Assembly: GCF_007858275.1 (NCBI RefSeq)
Contig: NZ_VFEV01000002.1
Span: 206,046 to 270,045, forward strand
Source: Pseudomonas proteolytica
GTDB lineage: Bacteria; Pseudomonadota; Gammaproteobacteria; Pseudomonadales; Pseudomonadaceae
Direction: 5' to 3'
Length of the DNA stretch: 64,000 nt
Shown here: positions 28,979 to 37,803 of the stretch, in pieces
Position numbering within the stretch: position 1 is the first letter of the stretch
Layout: each line of letters begins with the position of its first letter
The notes under the pieces: model-generated
Databases searched by the model: none
Seen by the model: only the letters and a program-made list of their open reading frames with translations
What the model was told of the DNA's origin: nothing
Made by a program: the position numbers and the translations under genes

Positions 28979-29311
28979 TTAATTGTCCATAAAGTCATAA
29001 ATCTCTTTCATGCGTTCTTCGCGCATCAATTCAAGTTCTTCCTTGGTTTCGGCCGCCCACTGCAGGATGAAGTCCCAGCAATCGCAGCCGTGCGCGTCGG
29101 CTTCTGCTTCAAATGCTTCTTTCAGAAATTTAAGGCGATATTCTTCTGGCGAGAGCCCGCAGTTTTCAGCGAGGCTGTAATTCAGCTCGCTGAGTTCAAG
29201 CTGAATCCATAGATTGGCGTCCAGGAATTTCTTCAGGGCAAGTTCAGCTCTAAGTTCTTTTGCGATCATGAATGCTCTCTTGTGGCATGCAATAAGTAGC
29301 TGGTTGTTCAA
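28979..29311 (-). CDS. Hypothetical protein, acidic and helical
   Basis: 110 residues, rich in Glu, Ala and Leu, predicted mostly helical, with no signal peptide or membrane segment. No family was recognised. The C-terminal EIYDFMDN is echoed by a tiny open frame near 30100-30145 on the same strand, ending DDFMDSDRAL, so a second decayed relative may lie there. The local sequence is AT-richer than the furan cluster. Confidence 0.55.
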   Translation of the reverse strand: MNNQLLIACHKRAFMIAKELRAELALKKFLDANLWIQLELSELNYSLAENCGLSPEEYRLKFLKEAFEAEADAHGCDCWDFILQWAAETKEELELMREERMKEIYDFMDN

Positions 29312-29339
29312 GGTCGGCCCAGCGCTAAATTGGACTATG

Positions 29340-29742
29340 TCAATTTCCTGCCATCATCCATCCTCGAACGCCATGACTTTCACTCAGCTCTTTCACGACT
29401 CGAGCCGCGTCCTGCTTATGTTTATATGGGCCTATGACGACAAAATTGTTTTCTTTACGCGCTACCGGCAACTCCAGTTGCTGAATGGCTTTTAGTGCGC
29501 GATGGCGGCTGGGCGTATTCAATGCGGGCGTGAATTCGTCGGGAAGATTTGTACTGATTTCTGTCGCAAACTTTATTAGCGATGTCGTCAAATTCTTGCT
29601 CGAAGTCTGTCACTTTTTGCTGGATGTATGAATTGTCGACGTTATTTTCACAAGTTGGTCCTGTGGACGTGTAGGTCCATAGTAGAGCTGATAGTTGCCC
29701 TAAAACGCCAGTTACCAGTAAGCCCAAGCCAAGCTTTCGCAC
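29340..29742 (-). pseudogene. Secreted SPOR-like protein split by a frameshift
   Basis: Two overlapping frames on the minus strand look like one gene. The first (from 29742) starts with a signal or membrane segment (MRKLGLGLLVTGVLGQLSALLW) and runs to about 29570. The second continues to 29340 with LPVARKENNFVVIGPYKHKQ and DAARVVKEL, which looks like the second half of a SPOR-type peptidoglycan-binding domain. One indel near 29570-29590 would join them. A sequencing error or two separate genes cannot be excluded. Confidence 0.5.
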
Positions 29743-29895
29743 GGCGCCCTCTCCAAATCAAGTGAATAGTTATTTGTGCCATTTCTTTTTATAAAGAAAG
29801 GTTTTATTTCTGATCCTGAGATGGTCTGAGTTCTCGAGCGCGTCAGTGTGCCCAAGCGCCAAAATTAGTTGGCTGCTTTTTGTTGTTTTAAAGAA

Positions 29896-29945
29896 CATCG
29901 GGCGTGCACTTTATAGACTACTGATTCACGAAAAAGGCTCAGATA
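29896..29945 (-). repeat. Right arm of the ~50-bp imperfect inverted repeat
   Basis: Reverse complement of the 7747-7800 segment, with identical TCTGAGCCTTTTT and TATAAAGTGC blocks. It lies 192 bases before the duplicated hmfA 5' segment. I see no gene in the surrounding AT-rich interval 29743-30137. Confidence 0.55.
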
Positions 29946-30137
29946 GTCGAAAAAAACCATGTCAGAATGGGAGAGGTTAATCCTATGAAATACTTGTATT
30001 TAAGATAAATATCGTGGCCAAAGTGCCTTGTGGAAAACCGCGAAGGATCTGCATTCGCCACTTATGTGATGAACGCTCAAAATTAAAAAGTTATAGAGCC
30101 CGGTCGCTATCCATAAAGTCATCGAAGTCGTCGAACA

Positions 30138-30435
30138 TGACCGGAATTGTGTCGGGTCCCAGCCCCTTAAATCAGACGCAAAGACAAATTTCCAGACTTC
30201 GGCGCAAAACTCCATCTCCCCAGGCAAAGCGCTCCCTGCGCCTTTCACACACACTTGGCTCTAGCGCTCTCGCGCTGTAAAACAACAAGAGCCACGAAAA
30301 ATGACCAGATTCCCACCTGCTATCGAAAGCCAGACCGGCCATATCGGCGCCCTACGGGTACGCTACATGCGACGATCATCCGTTCACCTCATGCTCATGT
30401 GCAGATCACCTCGGTGGTTTTTTCCAACGCGCTGC
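30138..30435 (+). pseudogene. Truncated duplicate of the hmfA promoter and 5' end
   Basis: Direct, diverged copy of 9886-10255. The upstream region, the start (MTRFPPAIESQTGHIGA) and a later block (ATIIRSPHAHVQITSVVFSNAL) are all recognisable, but about 75 bases between them, codons 18-42 of hmfA, are deleted. The copy stops at the equivalent of codon 68. It now lies upstream of the porin gene and may have brought a furan-responsive promoter with it. Confidence 0.8.
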
Positions 30436-30588
30436 CATGGAGCAGGATGTTCAGAAGAATAAAATGGCGTGCCAATTATTGGGCTAGTTGAAATTGACTA
30501 AGTACCGGTCCTTCGTGTGCGTTGCGTTGACCTCTAAGATTTTGCGTTGCTTCTATTACTTTAAAATAACAAATGGAGCGCTATACAA

Positions 30589-31896
30589 TTGAGTAGGAAA
30601 AAAATTGCTGCAAGTTCGGTGTTTCTTGGTATCACCCTGAGTGCACAGGCGTATGCTGACTTTCTAAGTGATAGCAAGGCCACCTTGGGGATGAGGAACT
30701 TCTACTTCAATAACGACAACCGCGATGGCACTGCCGCCCCTTCCAAAACCGAAGAATGGGCGCAGGGTTTCATGTTGGGCTTCAAATCGGGTTATACCGA
30801 TGGCATGGTTGGCTTTGGTGTCGATGGCCTGGGATTGCTGGGGGTTACCCTGGACAGCGGCAAAGGACGGCATGTCGGCAGCACCATGATGCCTTCTGAC
30901 AGTGACAACCGTGCCGTCGACGAGTGGAGCCGGGTGGGGCTGACCGGAAAAGTCAAAATGTCGAAAACTGAACTTCGCTACGGCACCTTGATTCCGAAAC
31001 TCCCAATTCTGGTTGCCAACGATGGGCGCGTACTTCCACAAACCTTCGAGGGCGGTCAAATCACCTCGAGCGAGTTCAAGGGGCTGACCTTGACTGGAGG
31101 TCGGATCGAACATGCGACAGGGCGTGGTTCAAGCGATCAGACGGGGTTGGCCGTTGCTGGTGGTACGCGTGAGAGCAATCAGTTTGACTTCGCCGGGGGC
31201 GATTGGAGTGTCACAAAGGATCTGACAGCTCAGTACTACTACGCAAACCTCGATAACTACTATACGCAGCATTTTTTTGGATTGATTCACACCCTTGCGC
31301 TCTCGGACAATCAGTCCCTTAAAACCGACCTGCGCTACTTCAAAACTGACTCGTCAGGTGCAAATAGCTCCGGTACGTCAGGCTACAGAATTAATGGCTA
31401 CACCAAAAACGGTGATGGAGAGATCGACAACCGTACCTGGAGTGCCGCGTTGATTTACACGCTGGGTGGCCACGCGATTACTGCGGGGTACCAAAGTGTG
31501 TCGGATGGCAGCAACTTCACTCAACTCAATCAGGGCAGCCTGATAGACAAGGGCGCCGGTGGAGCAAGCCTGTATCTGTATACAGACCGCCTGATCCAAA
31601 CGTTCACCCGCGCAGGCGAGCGCACAGCTTTCGGTCAGTATGCTTACGACTTTGCCGCTCTGGGAGTTCCTGGCCTGAAAGGCTCGGTCATGTACCTCTC
31701 CGGCGATAATATTAAAACTACGTCCGGCGACAACCAAAAGGAATGGGAAAGAGACATTAGCCTGGACTACGTCCTTCAGTCCGGAGCGCTTAAAGGTGTC
31801 GGGTTCGGCTGGCGTAACGGCAAGTCCAACAGCGAAGCGGCTCGTAACGTAGATCAGAACCGAGTTTTTGTAAGCTATAGCATTCCGCTTCTCTAA
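30589..31896 (+). CDS. OprD-family outer-membrane porin
   Basis: 435-residue outer-membrane channel for small carboxylates or amino acids. It has an N-terminal signal peptide (KKIAASSVFLGITLSAQAYA) and the OprD start of mature protein (DFLSDSKATLGMRNFYFNNDNRDG), then alternating beta strands to a C-terminal aromatic/hydrophobic end (VFVSYSIPLL). The start is a TTG with GGAG 10 bases upstream. It lies just after the duplicated hmfA promoter segment, so it may serve furan-acid entry; this is inference. Confidence 0.88.
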   Translation: MSRKKIAASSVFLGITLSAQAYADFLSDSKATLGMRNFYFNNDNRDGTAAPSKTEEWAQGFMLGFKSGYTDGMVGFGVDGLGLLGVTLDSGKGRHVGSTMMPSDSDNRAVDEWSRVGLTGKVKMSKTELRYGTLIPKLPILVANDGRVLPQTFEGGQITSSEFKGLTLTGGRIEHATGRGSSDQTGLAVAGGTRESNQFDFAGGDWSVTKDLTAQYYYANLDNYYTQHFFGLIHTLALSDNQSLKTDLRYFKTDSSGANSSGTSGYRINGYTKNGDGEIDNRTWSAALIYTLGGHAITAGYQSVSDGSNFTQLNQGSLIDKGAGGASLYLYTDRLIQTFTRAGERTAFGQYAYDFAALGVPGLKGSVMYLSGDNIKTTSGDNQKEWERDISLDYVLQSGALKGVGFGWRNGKSNSEAARNVDQNRVFVSYSIPLL

Positions 31897-31947
31897 CGAG
31901 TGTCATGAGGACGAATAGCCGCTTTCAGTCCGGCCACGCTGAGGAAG

Positions 31948-31975
31948 GCACCCGATAACACGGGTGCTTCTGTGC
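31948..31975 (+). terminator. Hairpin after the porin gene
   Basis: A 7-bp stem GCACCCG (31948-31954) with CGGGTGC (31961-31967), followed by TTCTGT. Probable intrinsic terminator of the porin transcript. Confidence 0.6.
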
Positions 31976-32048
31976 AGGATTATCCGCCCGACGCTCAGGA
32001 CATTAGGTAGGTGGTGCAGCCGGTTTGATTTATTTTGTCTACGCCCTC

Positions 32049-33068
32049 TTAGAAGCCTTCCAGCACGATCTTGCCCTTCGCCTTGCCGCTTTCCAGCAGA
32101 GCATGGGCTCGACGAAGATTTTCTGCGCTGATGCGCCCGTAGTTTTCGCCAACGGTGGTGCGCAAGTCACCCGCATCAATGCGCCGCGCAATTTCGTTGA
32201 GGATGTTGTGCTGCTCTTGCATGTCCTCTGTCTCGTAAAGCGAGCGGGTGTACATCAGCTCCCAGTGCAACGACAGGCTCTTGCGCTTGAGCGGTACGGC
32301 GTCAAGCGTGGCCGGGTCATCGATCAGGCCCAGCTTGCCCTGAGGCTTCAGTGATTCGATGATTTGCTCGTAGTGCCGATCGGTCTGGGTCAGGCTAGCG
32401 ACATGGCTGACTTGTGCGATACCGATGCGCTTGAGCTCCTCGCTGAGTGGCTTGGTATGGTCGATGACATGATGCGCACCAAGCTCGGTGACCCAGGTCT
32501 GGGTTTCAGGGCGCGAAGCCGTACCAATGATCGTCAACCCGGTTAGCTGACGCGCCAGCTGAGTCAGGATTGAACCCACCCCGCCTGCAGCGCCGATGAT
32601 CAGCAGCGTTTCGCCCCGGTCGGTGGTATCGCGTGCAACACCGAGGCGATCAAACAGCAATTCCCAAGCGGTCAAGGAAGTCAGTGGCAATGCCGCAGCC
32701 TCGCTGAAATCCAGCGACTGGGGTATTGAGCCGACGATACGCTCGTCCACCAGTTGCAGCTCACTGTTGCTGCCCGGGCGGATCAGCGATCCGGCGTACC
32801 AGACCCTGTCACCGGGCTTGAAGAGCGTTACGTCGCTGCCGACCGACTTGACCACGCCGGCAGCGTCCCAACCGAGGATGCGCGGCTGGCTTTCGTCCTC
32901 GTGCGGTACGTAGCCCTGCCGCACCTTGGTATCGACAGGATTGACCGATACGGCCTTTACCTCTACGAGCAAGTCGCGCGGCCCCGGCACTGGCTCGGGT
33001 ATATCGATCTCCACCAAGGCGTCGGGATGTTCAATAGGCAGGCATTTGAAGTGTGCAATGGCTTTCAT
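32049..33068 (-). CDS. MDR-superfamily zinc-type alcohol dehydrogenase / quinone oxidoreductase
   Basis: 339-residue NAD(P)H-dependent oxidoreductase. It has the GroES-like N-domain (NPVDTKVRQGY, LGWDAAGVV) and the cofactor loop IIGAAGGVGSILTQLA (about 155). The Cys/His ligands for structural zinc are absent, as in quinone-oxidoreductase relatives. Last gene of a leftward group with the Abm protein (10-base gap) and the XenA-type ene-reductase, suggesting removal of reactive carbonyls or enones. Confidence 0.85.
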   Translation of the reverse strand: MKAIAHFKCLPIEHPDALVEIDIPEPVPGPRDLLVEVKAVSVNPVDTKVRQGYVPHEDESQPRILGWDAAGVVKSVGSDVTLFKPGDRVWYAGSLIRPGSNSELQLVDERIVGSIPQSLDFSEAAALPLTSLTAWELLFDRLGVARDTTDRGETLLIIGAAGGVGSILTQLARQLTGLTIIGTASRPETQTWVTELGAHHVIDHTKPLSEELKRIGIAQVSHVASLTQTDRHYEQIIESLKPQGKLGLIDDPATLDAVPLKRKSLSLHWELMYTRSLYETEDMQEQHNILNEIARRIDAGDLRTTVGENYGRISAENLRRAHALLESGKAKGKIVLEGF

Positions 33069-33078
33069 TCGAAGATCC

Positions 33079-33372
33079 TCAGGAGATGCGATACATTTTC
33101 GTGATGGTGAGCTTTTCAGCAGCGCGTTCGATGAAAGGGAGCGCTGCCTGAAAATGCGGTGTCGCTTCGTGAGCAGTCAGCGCCGCTTCGTCCCGCCACT
33201 GCTCGATCATGTGGAAAGTGCGAGCCTGCTCGGCATCACGGTGGAAATCGTACTGGATGCAGTCCGCTTCGCTTCGGCTTGGGCCTTGCAGGCCCTGCAG
33301 CGTCTGCTCGAGCTCGACTTCGAAGCCGGCCTTGGCGACCAAGGTGGCAATCAGTGTCAGAGGGGTGGTCAT
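33079..33372 (-). CDS. Antibiotic biosynthesis monooxygenase (Abm) domain protein
   Basis: Small ferredoxin-like-fold protein of 97 residues (LTLIATLVAKAGFEVELEQTL, CIQYDFHRD, FHMIEQWRDEAALTAHEATPHF), the pattern of the YgiN/Abm family. A perfect AGGAGG 6 bases upstream of the ATG at 33372 sets the start; the longer open frame is not used. Homologues act as quinol or polyketide monooxygenases, often beside ene-reductases. Confidence 0.82.
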   Translation of the reverse strand: MTTPLTLIATLVAKAGFEVELEQTLQGLQGPSRSEADCIQYDFHRDAEQARTFHMIEQWRDEAALTAHEATPHFQAALPFIERAAEKLTITKMYRIS

Positions 33373-33560
33373 CAAACCTCCTGTCTGTGTGCGATATGAA
33401 GAGGGAGCATTGGCTGGCACGGGTGTATCGAAGATGTCCATGCCGGCCATGCGGCCAAAAACCTGAATCCGGGTGAGAGCGCGACAACAATCTTGCCCAC
33501 TTGGGCATTCGACCAAGTTGATAGCCCTAAGGCCACGCGAGCGCTCTCGCTCCGGCGGGA

Positions 33561-34652
33561 TCACCTGTAGCGTTCAAGCCAATGGGCATAGGGAGCGGGC
33601 AAGGTCCAGGCAGCACGCTCTACACCCAGCGCCTGGGCGGCTGAATAGGACCAGTTAGGATTGCCCAGGTGCGCCCGGCCAATCATCGCCAGGTCCAGTT
33701 GACCACTTCTCACCGCTTCTTCGGCGACGCTCGGCGTGCCGAAGCCCCATGCCGAGGCCACCGCAATCCCCGTCTCGCGCCGTACCCGCTGGGTAACTTC
33801 GCCCATGAAACCGGGGGCCCAAGGAATGTTGGATTCAGGGATGGTGAACCCGATACTGACGCTGAGCAAGTCCAAACCACCGTCCTTGAAACGACGTGTC
33901 AGTTCGATAGCCTCTGACAAGGTCTGTTCATCCCGGCCGTCGTATTCGATAACACCCAGGCGAGCGGTCAGCGGCAAGTGCTCTGGCCATACTTCGCGAA
34001 CCGCCGCCAGTGTTTCCAGCAGAAAGCGGCTACGGTTATCGAAGTTTCCGCCATAGGCGTCGTCACGAAGGTTGGAGTGTTCAGAGAGGAATGACTGGGC
34101 CAGATAGCCATGGGCGAAATGCAGCTCTAACCACTCGAAGCCAGCTTCACGTGCACGGCGAGCGGCTGAGACAAAATCCTCGCGCACCCGGGCGATATCC
34201 TCCAGCGTCATGGCTTTCGGCTGCTTGGCGAGCTGAGCGCCAAAGGCAACAGCCGACGGGGCGATGGTCTGCCAGCCACGCGAATCATCCTCGCCGATAT
34301 GATCGTCACCTTCCCAAGGACGGTTCGCACTGGCCTTGCGCCCCGCGTGGGCAATCTGGATACCTGGCACTGCGCCGGCAGCCTTGATCGATTGCACCAC
34401 CGGCACGAAGGCACGGGCGAGCTCATCATTCCAGATACCAGCGCAGCCAGGCGTGATCCGTCCTTCGGGTGACACGGCAGTCGCCTCGACGACCACCAGT
34501 CCTGCGCCGCCACGCGCGAGGGTGGCATAGTGCACAGTGTGCCAATCGTTGATCAGGCCATCATTGGCCGAGTACATGCACATGGGGGGAATCGCGATCC
34601 GGTTGCGAAGGGAGACATCCTTGAGCGTGAAAGGTTGGAACAGCGCAGACAT
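33561..34652 (-). CDS. xenA: Old yellow enzyme, XenA-type ene-reductase
   Basis: FMN-dependent NADPH:alkene reductase of 363 residues, close to XenA of P. putida throughout: the flavin-tuning Cys in AIPPMCMYS (about 25), IQIAHAGRKAS, the substrate-binding His pair in ELHFAHGYL, and the characteristic C-terminal ALGVERAAWTLPAPYAHWLERYR, whose Trp reaches the partner active site in XenA dimers. It reduces activated C=C bonds and nitro groups. Divergent from an ArsR gene across an 85-base promoter region. Confidence 0.92.
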   Translation of the reverse strand: MSALFQPFTLKDVSLRNRIAIPPMCMYSANDGLINDWHTVHYATLARGGAGLVVVEATAVSPEGRITPGCAGIWNDELARAFVPVVQSIKAAGAVPGIQIAHAGRKASANRPWEGDDHIGEDDSRGWQTIAPSAVAFGAQLAKQPKAMTLEDIARVREDFVSAARRAREAGFEWLELHFAHGYLAQSFLSEHSNLRDDAYGGNFDNRSRFLLETLAAVREVWPEHLPLTARLGVIEYDGRDEQTLSEAIELTRRFKDGGLDLLSVSIGFTIPESNIPWAPGFMGEVTQRVRRETGIAVASAWGFGTPSVAEEAVRSGQLDLAMIGRAHLGNPNWSYSAAQALGVERAAWTLPAPYAHWLERYR

Positions 34653-34684
34653 TAGGTTTTTCTCCGAGGGATACTATTTCTCTT

Positions 34685-34702
34685 GTTCGATAATATTCGA
34701 AC
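34685..34702. promoter_or_regulatory. Palindromic operator candidate between xenA and arsR
   Basis: Inverted arms GTTCGA (34685-34690) and TCGAAC (34697-34702) around a 6-base AT-rich centre. It lies in the only control region between the two divergent genes and abuts the -35 box of the ArsR gene. Fits an ArsR-dimer site. Confidence 0.55.
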
Positions 34703-34704
34703 TA

Positions 34705-34731
34705 TTGACATAGAGCAAACCCGTGTATGAT
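34705..34731 (+). promoter_or_regulatory. Promoter candidate for the ArsR gene
   Basis: TTGACA (34705-34710), 15-base spacer, TATGAT (34726-34731). The expected start of transcription, about 7 bases later, coincides with the ATG at 34738, so the mRNA may be leaderless. Confidence 0.5.
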
Positions 34732-34737
34732 TCGCTC

Positions 34738-35052
34738 ATGCGCCCCTTCAAACACCTTCCTCTCAGTGAATTCGTTCTTGAGCGTCTGTTTTACGCCTTG
34801 AGCGACCCTGTACGCCTGGAGATTGTCCGGCGCCTCGCCGAGCTGGGAGAGGCCAGCTGTGGCGAGCTGGACGGTGGCCGTGCGAAGTCCACCATGTCCC
34901 ACCATTTCCGGGTGCTGCGAGATGCCGGACTGGTTCAAACCCAGACCATCGGCACGACCCACATGAACTCGTTGCGTAGGGAAGACTTGAGTCACCGTTT
35001 TCCGGGCCTGCTGGAAACGATCCTGTCCCAGTACGACGAAAAAGGAAGATGA
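34738..35052 (+). CDS. ArsR-family winged-helix regulator
   Basis: 104-residue repressor with a helix-turn-helix (FYALSDPVRLEIVRRLAELGEASCGEL, STMSHHFRVLRDAGLV). One Cys (in EASCGEL) could be an electrophile sensor; there is no arsenic CxC motif. Divergent from xenA; it probably represses the xenA group until an enone or quinone reacts with it. No ribosome-binding site is visible. A GTG at 34723 is an alternative start but overlaps the promoter. Confidence 0.85.
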   Translation: MRPFKHLPLSEFVLERLFYALSDPVRLEIVRRLAELGEASCGELDGGRAKSTMSHHFRVLRDAGLVQTQTIGTTHMNSLRREDLSHRFPGLLETILSQYDEKGR

Positions 35053-35082
35053 GGCTCACGGGTGTTTTTCCACCCAACTCTT

Positions 35083-36000
35083 TCAGCGCGCGCTCTGCGC
35101 AAAAACACGCGGATCTGAGAAGCAGTTGACCAGGTGGTCGTACACCAGCCTCACTCTCGGTGCCACGGGCCCTGATTGCGGGCGATACATGATCAATTCG
35201 GAAGGCGGCGGGGCATCGTGTTGCATGAGCTCGACCAGTCGCCCTTCAGACAGATAGGGTTCTGCCAGATAACCGGGCATTTGCCCAAAGGCGATTCCCG
35301 CCAGAACAATCTCTCGCTCGGTTTCTGGATCGTCGCAGGTAAATGCCGGGGAGGCAGGCAGGAACGTTTGCCCCTCGGCAAGCACCCACGGCCAGGGGCG
35401 GCCGTTTTTGCGATCGATCAGCATCGACAGGGGCAAGCGTTTCAGATCCTCGATGCTGCCAGGGCATTGCACGGTGTCGAGGAGTGACGGCGCCGCGACG
35501 ATTTTCAGGTCGACATGGGCCACCGTTCTGGCGATATAGCGCCGATCCCGCACAGCTCCAACACGAATACCGATGTCAATCTTGTTGGCCACCGCGTCGG
35601 TGAGCTGGTCATCCAGGCTCAGGTCGATGCTCAGGCCGGGATTCTCCCGCATCAGCGGTTTCAGAAACTCAATCAGATACAGCTTGCCAATGGCGTGGGG
35701 GGCCGTGATGCCGACGACGCCTTTTGCCTCCTGTTTACTGTTGGCGATAAACAACTGATCCACCCGTTCCAGGGTTTCCCGGGCTTGCAAGGCGAGTTTG
35801 GCACCAAAAGCGGTGACGTGAACCTGCCGCGTGCTGCGGTGGAACAACAGCTCCCCAAGCGTGCGCTCCAGTTCTTTGATGGCGCGTGTCACGGTCTGCG
35901 GAGAGGTGCCGAGGCGGGTGGCTGCATCGCGAAACGTGGTCGATTGCGCCGCCACCGAAAAGATCCGAATCAGCTCCATGCGATTGAGCATTGGCGTCAA
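35083..36000 (-). CDS. LysR-family regulator
   Basis: 305 residues. The N-terminal HTH reads [37 protein letters not shown] and the effector domain follows from about 90 ([18 protein letters not shown]). It is divergent from the SDR gene at 36114 across 113 bases, so it probably controls that SDR. The intergenic stretch has an inverted pair TTCCAGAAAATGGAA (36007-36021) and a related AGAAAATGGAAG on the opposite strand near 36040-36051, a possible LysR site. Confidence 0.86.
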   Translation of the reverse strand: MTPMLNRMELIRIFSVAAQSTTFRDAATRLGTSPQTVTRAIKELERTLGELLFHRSTRQVHVTAFGAKLALQARETLERVDQLFIANSKQEAKGVVGITAPHAIGKLYLIEFLKPLMRENPGLSIDLSLDDQLTDAVANKIDIGIRVGAVRDRRYIARTVAHVDLKIVAAPSLLDTVQCPGSIEDLKRLPLSMLIDRKNGRPWPWVLAEGQTFLPASPAFTCDDPETEREIVLAGIAFGQMPGYLAEPYLSEGRLVELMQHDAPPPSELIMYRPQSGPVAPRVRLVYDHLVNCFSDPRVFAQSAR

Positions 36001-36113
36001 CTCCCGTTCCAGAAAATGGAATTCTCAAATCCGAACTCTTCCATTTTCTGACGAATAAAACCAGCGCAGACTGCACTCATCAACCCAAACAGGTCTCAAC
36101 AGGAGCGCTGAAC

Positions 36114-36857
36114 ATGAGTAAAAACATCCAGGGTAAAGTGGTCGTTATCACCGGTGCGAGTAGCGGTCTGGGCGAAGCAACGGCGCGTCATCTGGCAGCG
36201 CTCGGCGCCCATGTAGTGCTTGGCGCCCGTCGCCAGGATCGTCTGGACGCGATTGTCCGGGAGATCGCCGCAGCAGGCGGCAAGGCGATTGCCCATCCGA
36301 TCGATGTCACAAACAAAGAGGACTTGTCTGCGCTGGTCGCCAAGGCTGTCGAGGCATTCGGTCGCATCGATGTGATGATCAACAATGCAGGGCTGATGGC
36401 GATCTCTCCGATTTCGCAGCTGCGCGTCGAAGAGTGGGATCGCATGATCGACATCAACATCAAGGGCGTGTTGTATGGCATCGCGGCCGCGTTGCCGCTT
36501 TTCGAACAACAGGCCAGCGGTCACTTCATCAACATCTCTTCGGTTGCCGGCATCAAGGTGTTCAGCCCCGGTGGATCGGTGTACAGCGGTACCAAATTTG
36601 CGGTGCGCGCTATTTCCGATGGCCTGCGTCATGAAGTCGGCGGGAATATTCGCACGACGACCATCGAGCCGGGCGCGGTGGATTCCGAGCTCAAGTTCGG
36701 CAGCGGGCACCAGCCGAGCGCCGAGGTCGTTGGCGAGTTTTACAAGAAGGCCATCCCGGCTGATTCGGTTGCACGGGCCATCGCTTACGCGATCGAGCAA
36801 CCTGCCGATGTCGATATCAACGAGATTGTTCTGCGTCCGACGGCGCAAGACTTCTGA
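36114..36857 (+). CDS. Short-chain dehydrogenase (NADP-dependent SDR)
   Basis: 247-residue oxidoreductase: cofactor motif [16 protein letters not shown], the ARR basic patch that favours NADP(H), [10 protein letters not shown], the catalytic Ser in NISSVAGIK and [14 protein letters not shown] 8 bases upstream supports the ATG at 36114. Divergent LysR neighbour. It resembles stress-induced SDRs often placed beside ene-reductases. Confidence 0.88.
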   Translation: MSKNIQGKVVVITGASSGLGEATARHLAALGAHVVLGARRQDRLDAIVREIAAAGGKAIAHPIDVTNKEDLSALVAKAVEAFGRIDVMINNAGLMAISPISQLRVEEWDRMIDINIKGVLYGIAAALPLFEQQASGHFINISSVAGIKVFSPGGSVYSGTKFAVRAISDGLRHEVGGNIRTTTIEPGAVDSELKFGSGHQPSAEVVGEFYKKAIPADSVARAIAYAIEQPADVDINEIVLRPTAQDF

Positions 36858-36984
36858 TAGTTAACCTGTGCCGTTTGTGCCCTTGCGCAAAAGCACGGGC
36901 GCGAGCGACTAAGCTTTAGCACTATTGAATACTTCGAATGTCTGGCCTGGAGCCAAACTTCCACGCAAGCCAACCAATATCGGT

Positions 36985-37345
36985 GATATCAACCCGTTTG
37001 TTTTTACCGTGAAGGCGGGAAGCTTTACCGCCGCGGCGATTACACTGGGCATGGACCCGCATTGTTCGCTTGGAGGACCGGATGGGCGCACGGTTGCTCA
37101 ATCGCACGACGCGCAAACTGAGCCTGACAAACGAGGGGCAGATTGCGTATGAGCGCTGGCGGCAGATTATCGAGGATCTTGATGAGGTCGAGGTGACCAT
37201 GGTCCGGGCCGTGGGCGGCCGACCGGTACCTTTAAACTCACGGTCCCGCTGTCCTTTGGTCAGCGCCATGTCCTGCCGATCCTTGATGCCTATCTGAAGC
37301 AGTGGCCTGAGCTGCACGTGGAGTTGTGGTTTACCGATCGCTTTG
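36985..37345 (+). pseudogene. LysR-family regulator remnant
   Basis: N-terminal two thirds of a LysR gene in at least three frames: DINPFVFTVKAGSFTAAAITLGM, then LEDRMGARLLNRTTRKLSLTNEG, then GTFKLTVPLSFGQRHVLPIL and PELHVELWFTDRFVD. The effector domain ends abruptly near 37345, where sequence of the neighbouring LLM remnant soon follows. Confidence 0.75.
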
Positions 37346-37393
37346 TCGACGCCCTTTTTACCACAGATGTAGCCGACTCCACATCCTTCCCAG

Positions 37394-37625
37394 GAGCGTC
37401 ATCCCGTTTTTCAACGCCTGTTTCAACCAGAAGCACTCACTATCGGTCCGATTTTGCCGCTGGAAACCCATCCCGGCCGAGCGGCCCCGACCATGCGCGG
37501 TCATTTCGAGATGGCGCAACGCGTCGAAGCGCTGGACTTTGGTGCGCTCTGGATGCGTGACATTCTTTTCTACGATCCGGATTATGGCGACGTGGCGCAG
37601 ATGTTCGAACCGCTGGGCCATCCAC
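37394..37625 (+). pseudogene. N-terminal remnant of an LLM-class flavin oxidoreductase
   Basis: A frame reading ERHPVFQRLFQPEALTIG, then LPLETHPGRAAPTMRGHFEM and AQRVEALDFGALWMRDILFYDPDYGDVAQMFEP aligns with the N-terminus of the intact LLM gene at 48926 (QRAEKLGFSALWFRDVPLRDPSFGDSGQVFDP). The rest of the gene is gone. Together with 7150-7729 (C-terminal part), this makes three copies of the family in the window. Confidence 0.78.
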
Positions 37626-37803
37626 AGCCAGCCAAGCGCCTATGCCAACAGCCAGCCGATGATGGTCCTCACCGACACGGCCGTGTTCCCAATAATGTGA
37701 ATATAAGCAGCTCGCATGTTGTGGTCACGGCTATCCACTTCAAGGTTGTTGTGAGCATGCTCCGTGAATTCGACGGTCCGTTCACTAGATGGCAGAGCAA
37801 CGG

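Noticed and set aside
30000..30254. Minus-strand 84-residue frame over the duplicated hmfA promoter
   Set aside because: It reads through a segment whose origin is clearly a duplicated promoter and coding start on the other strand.
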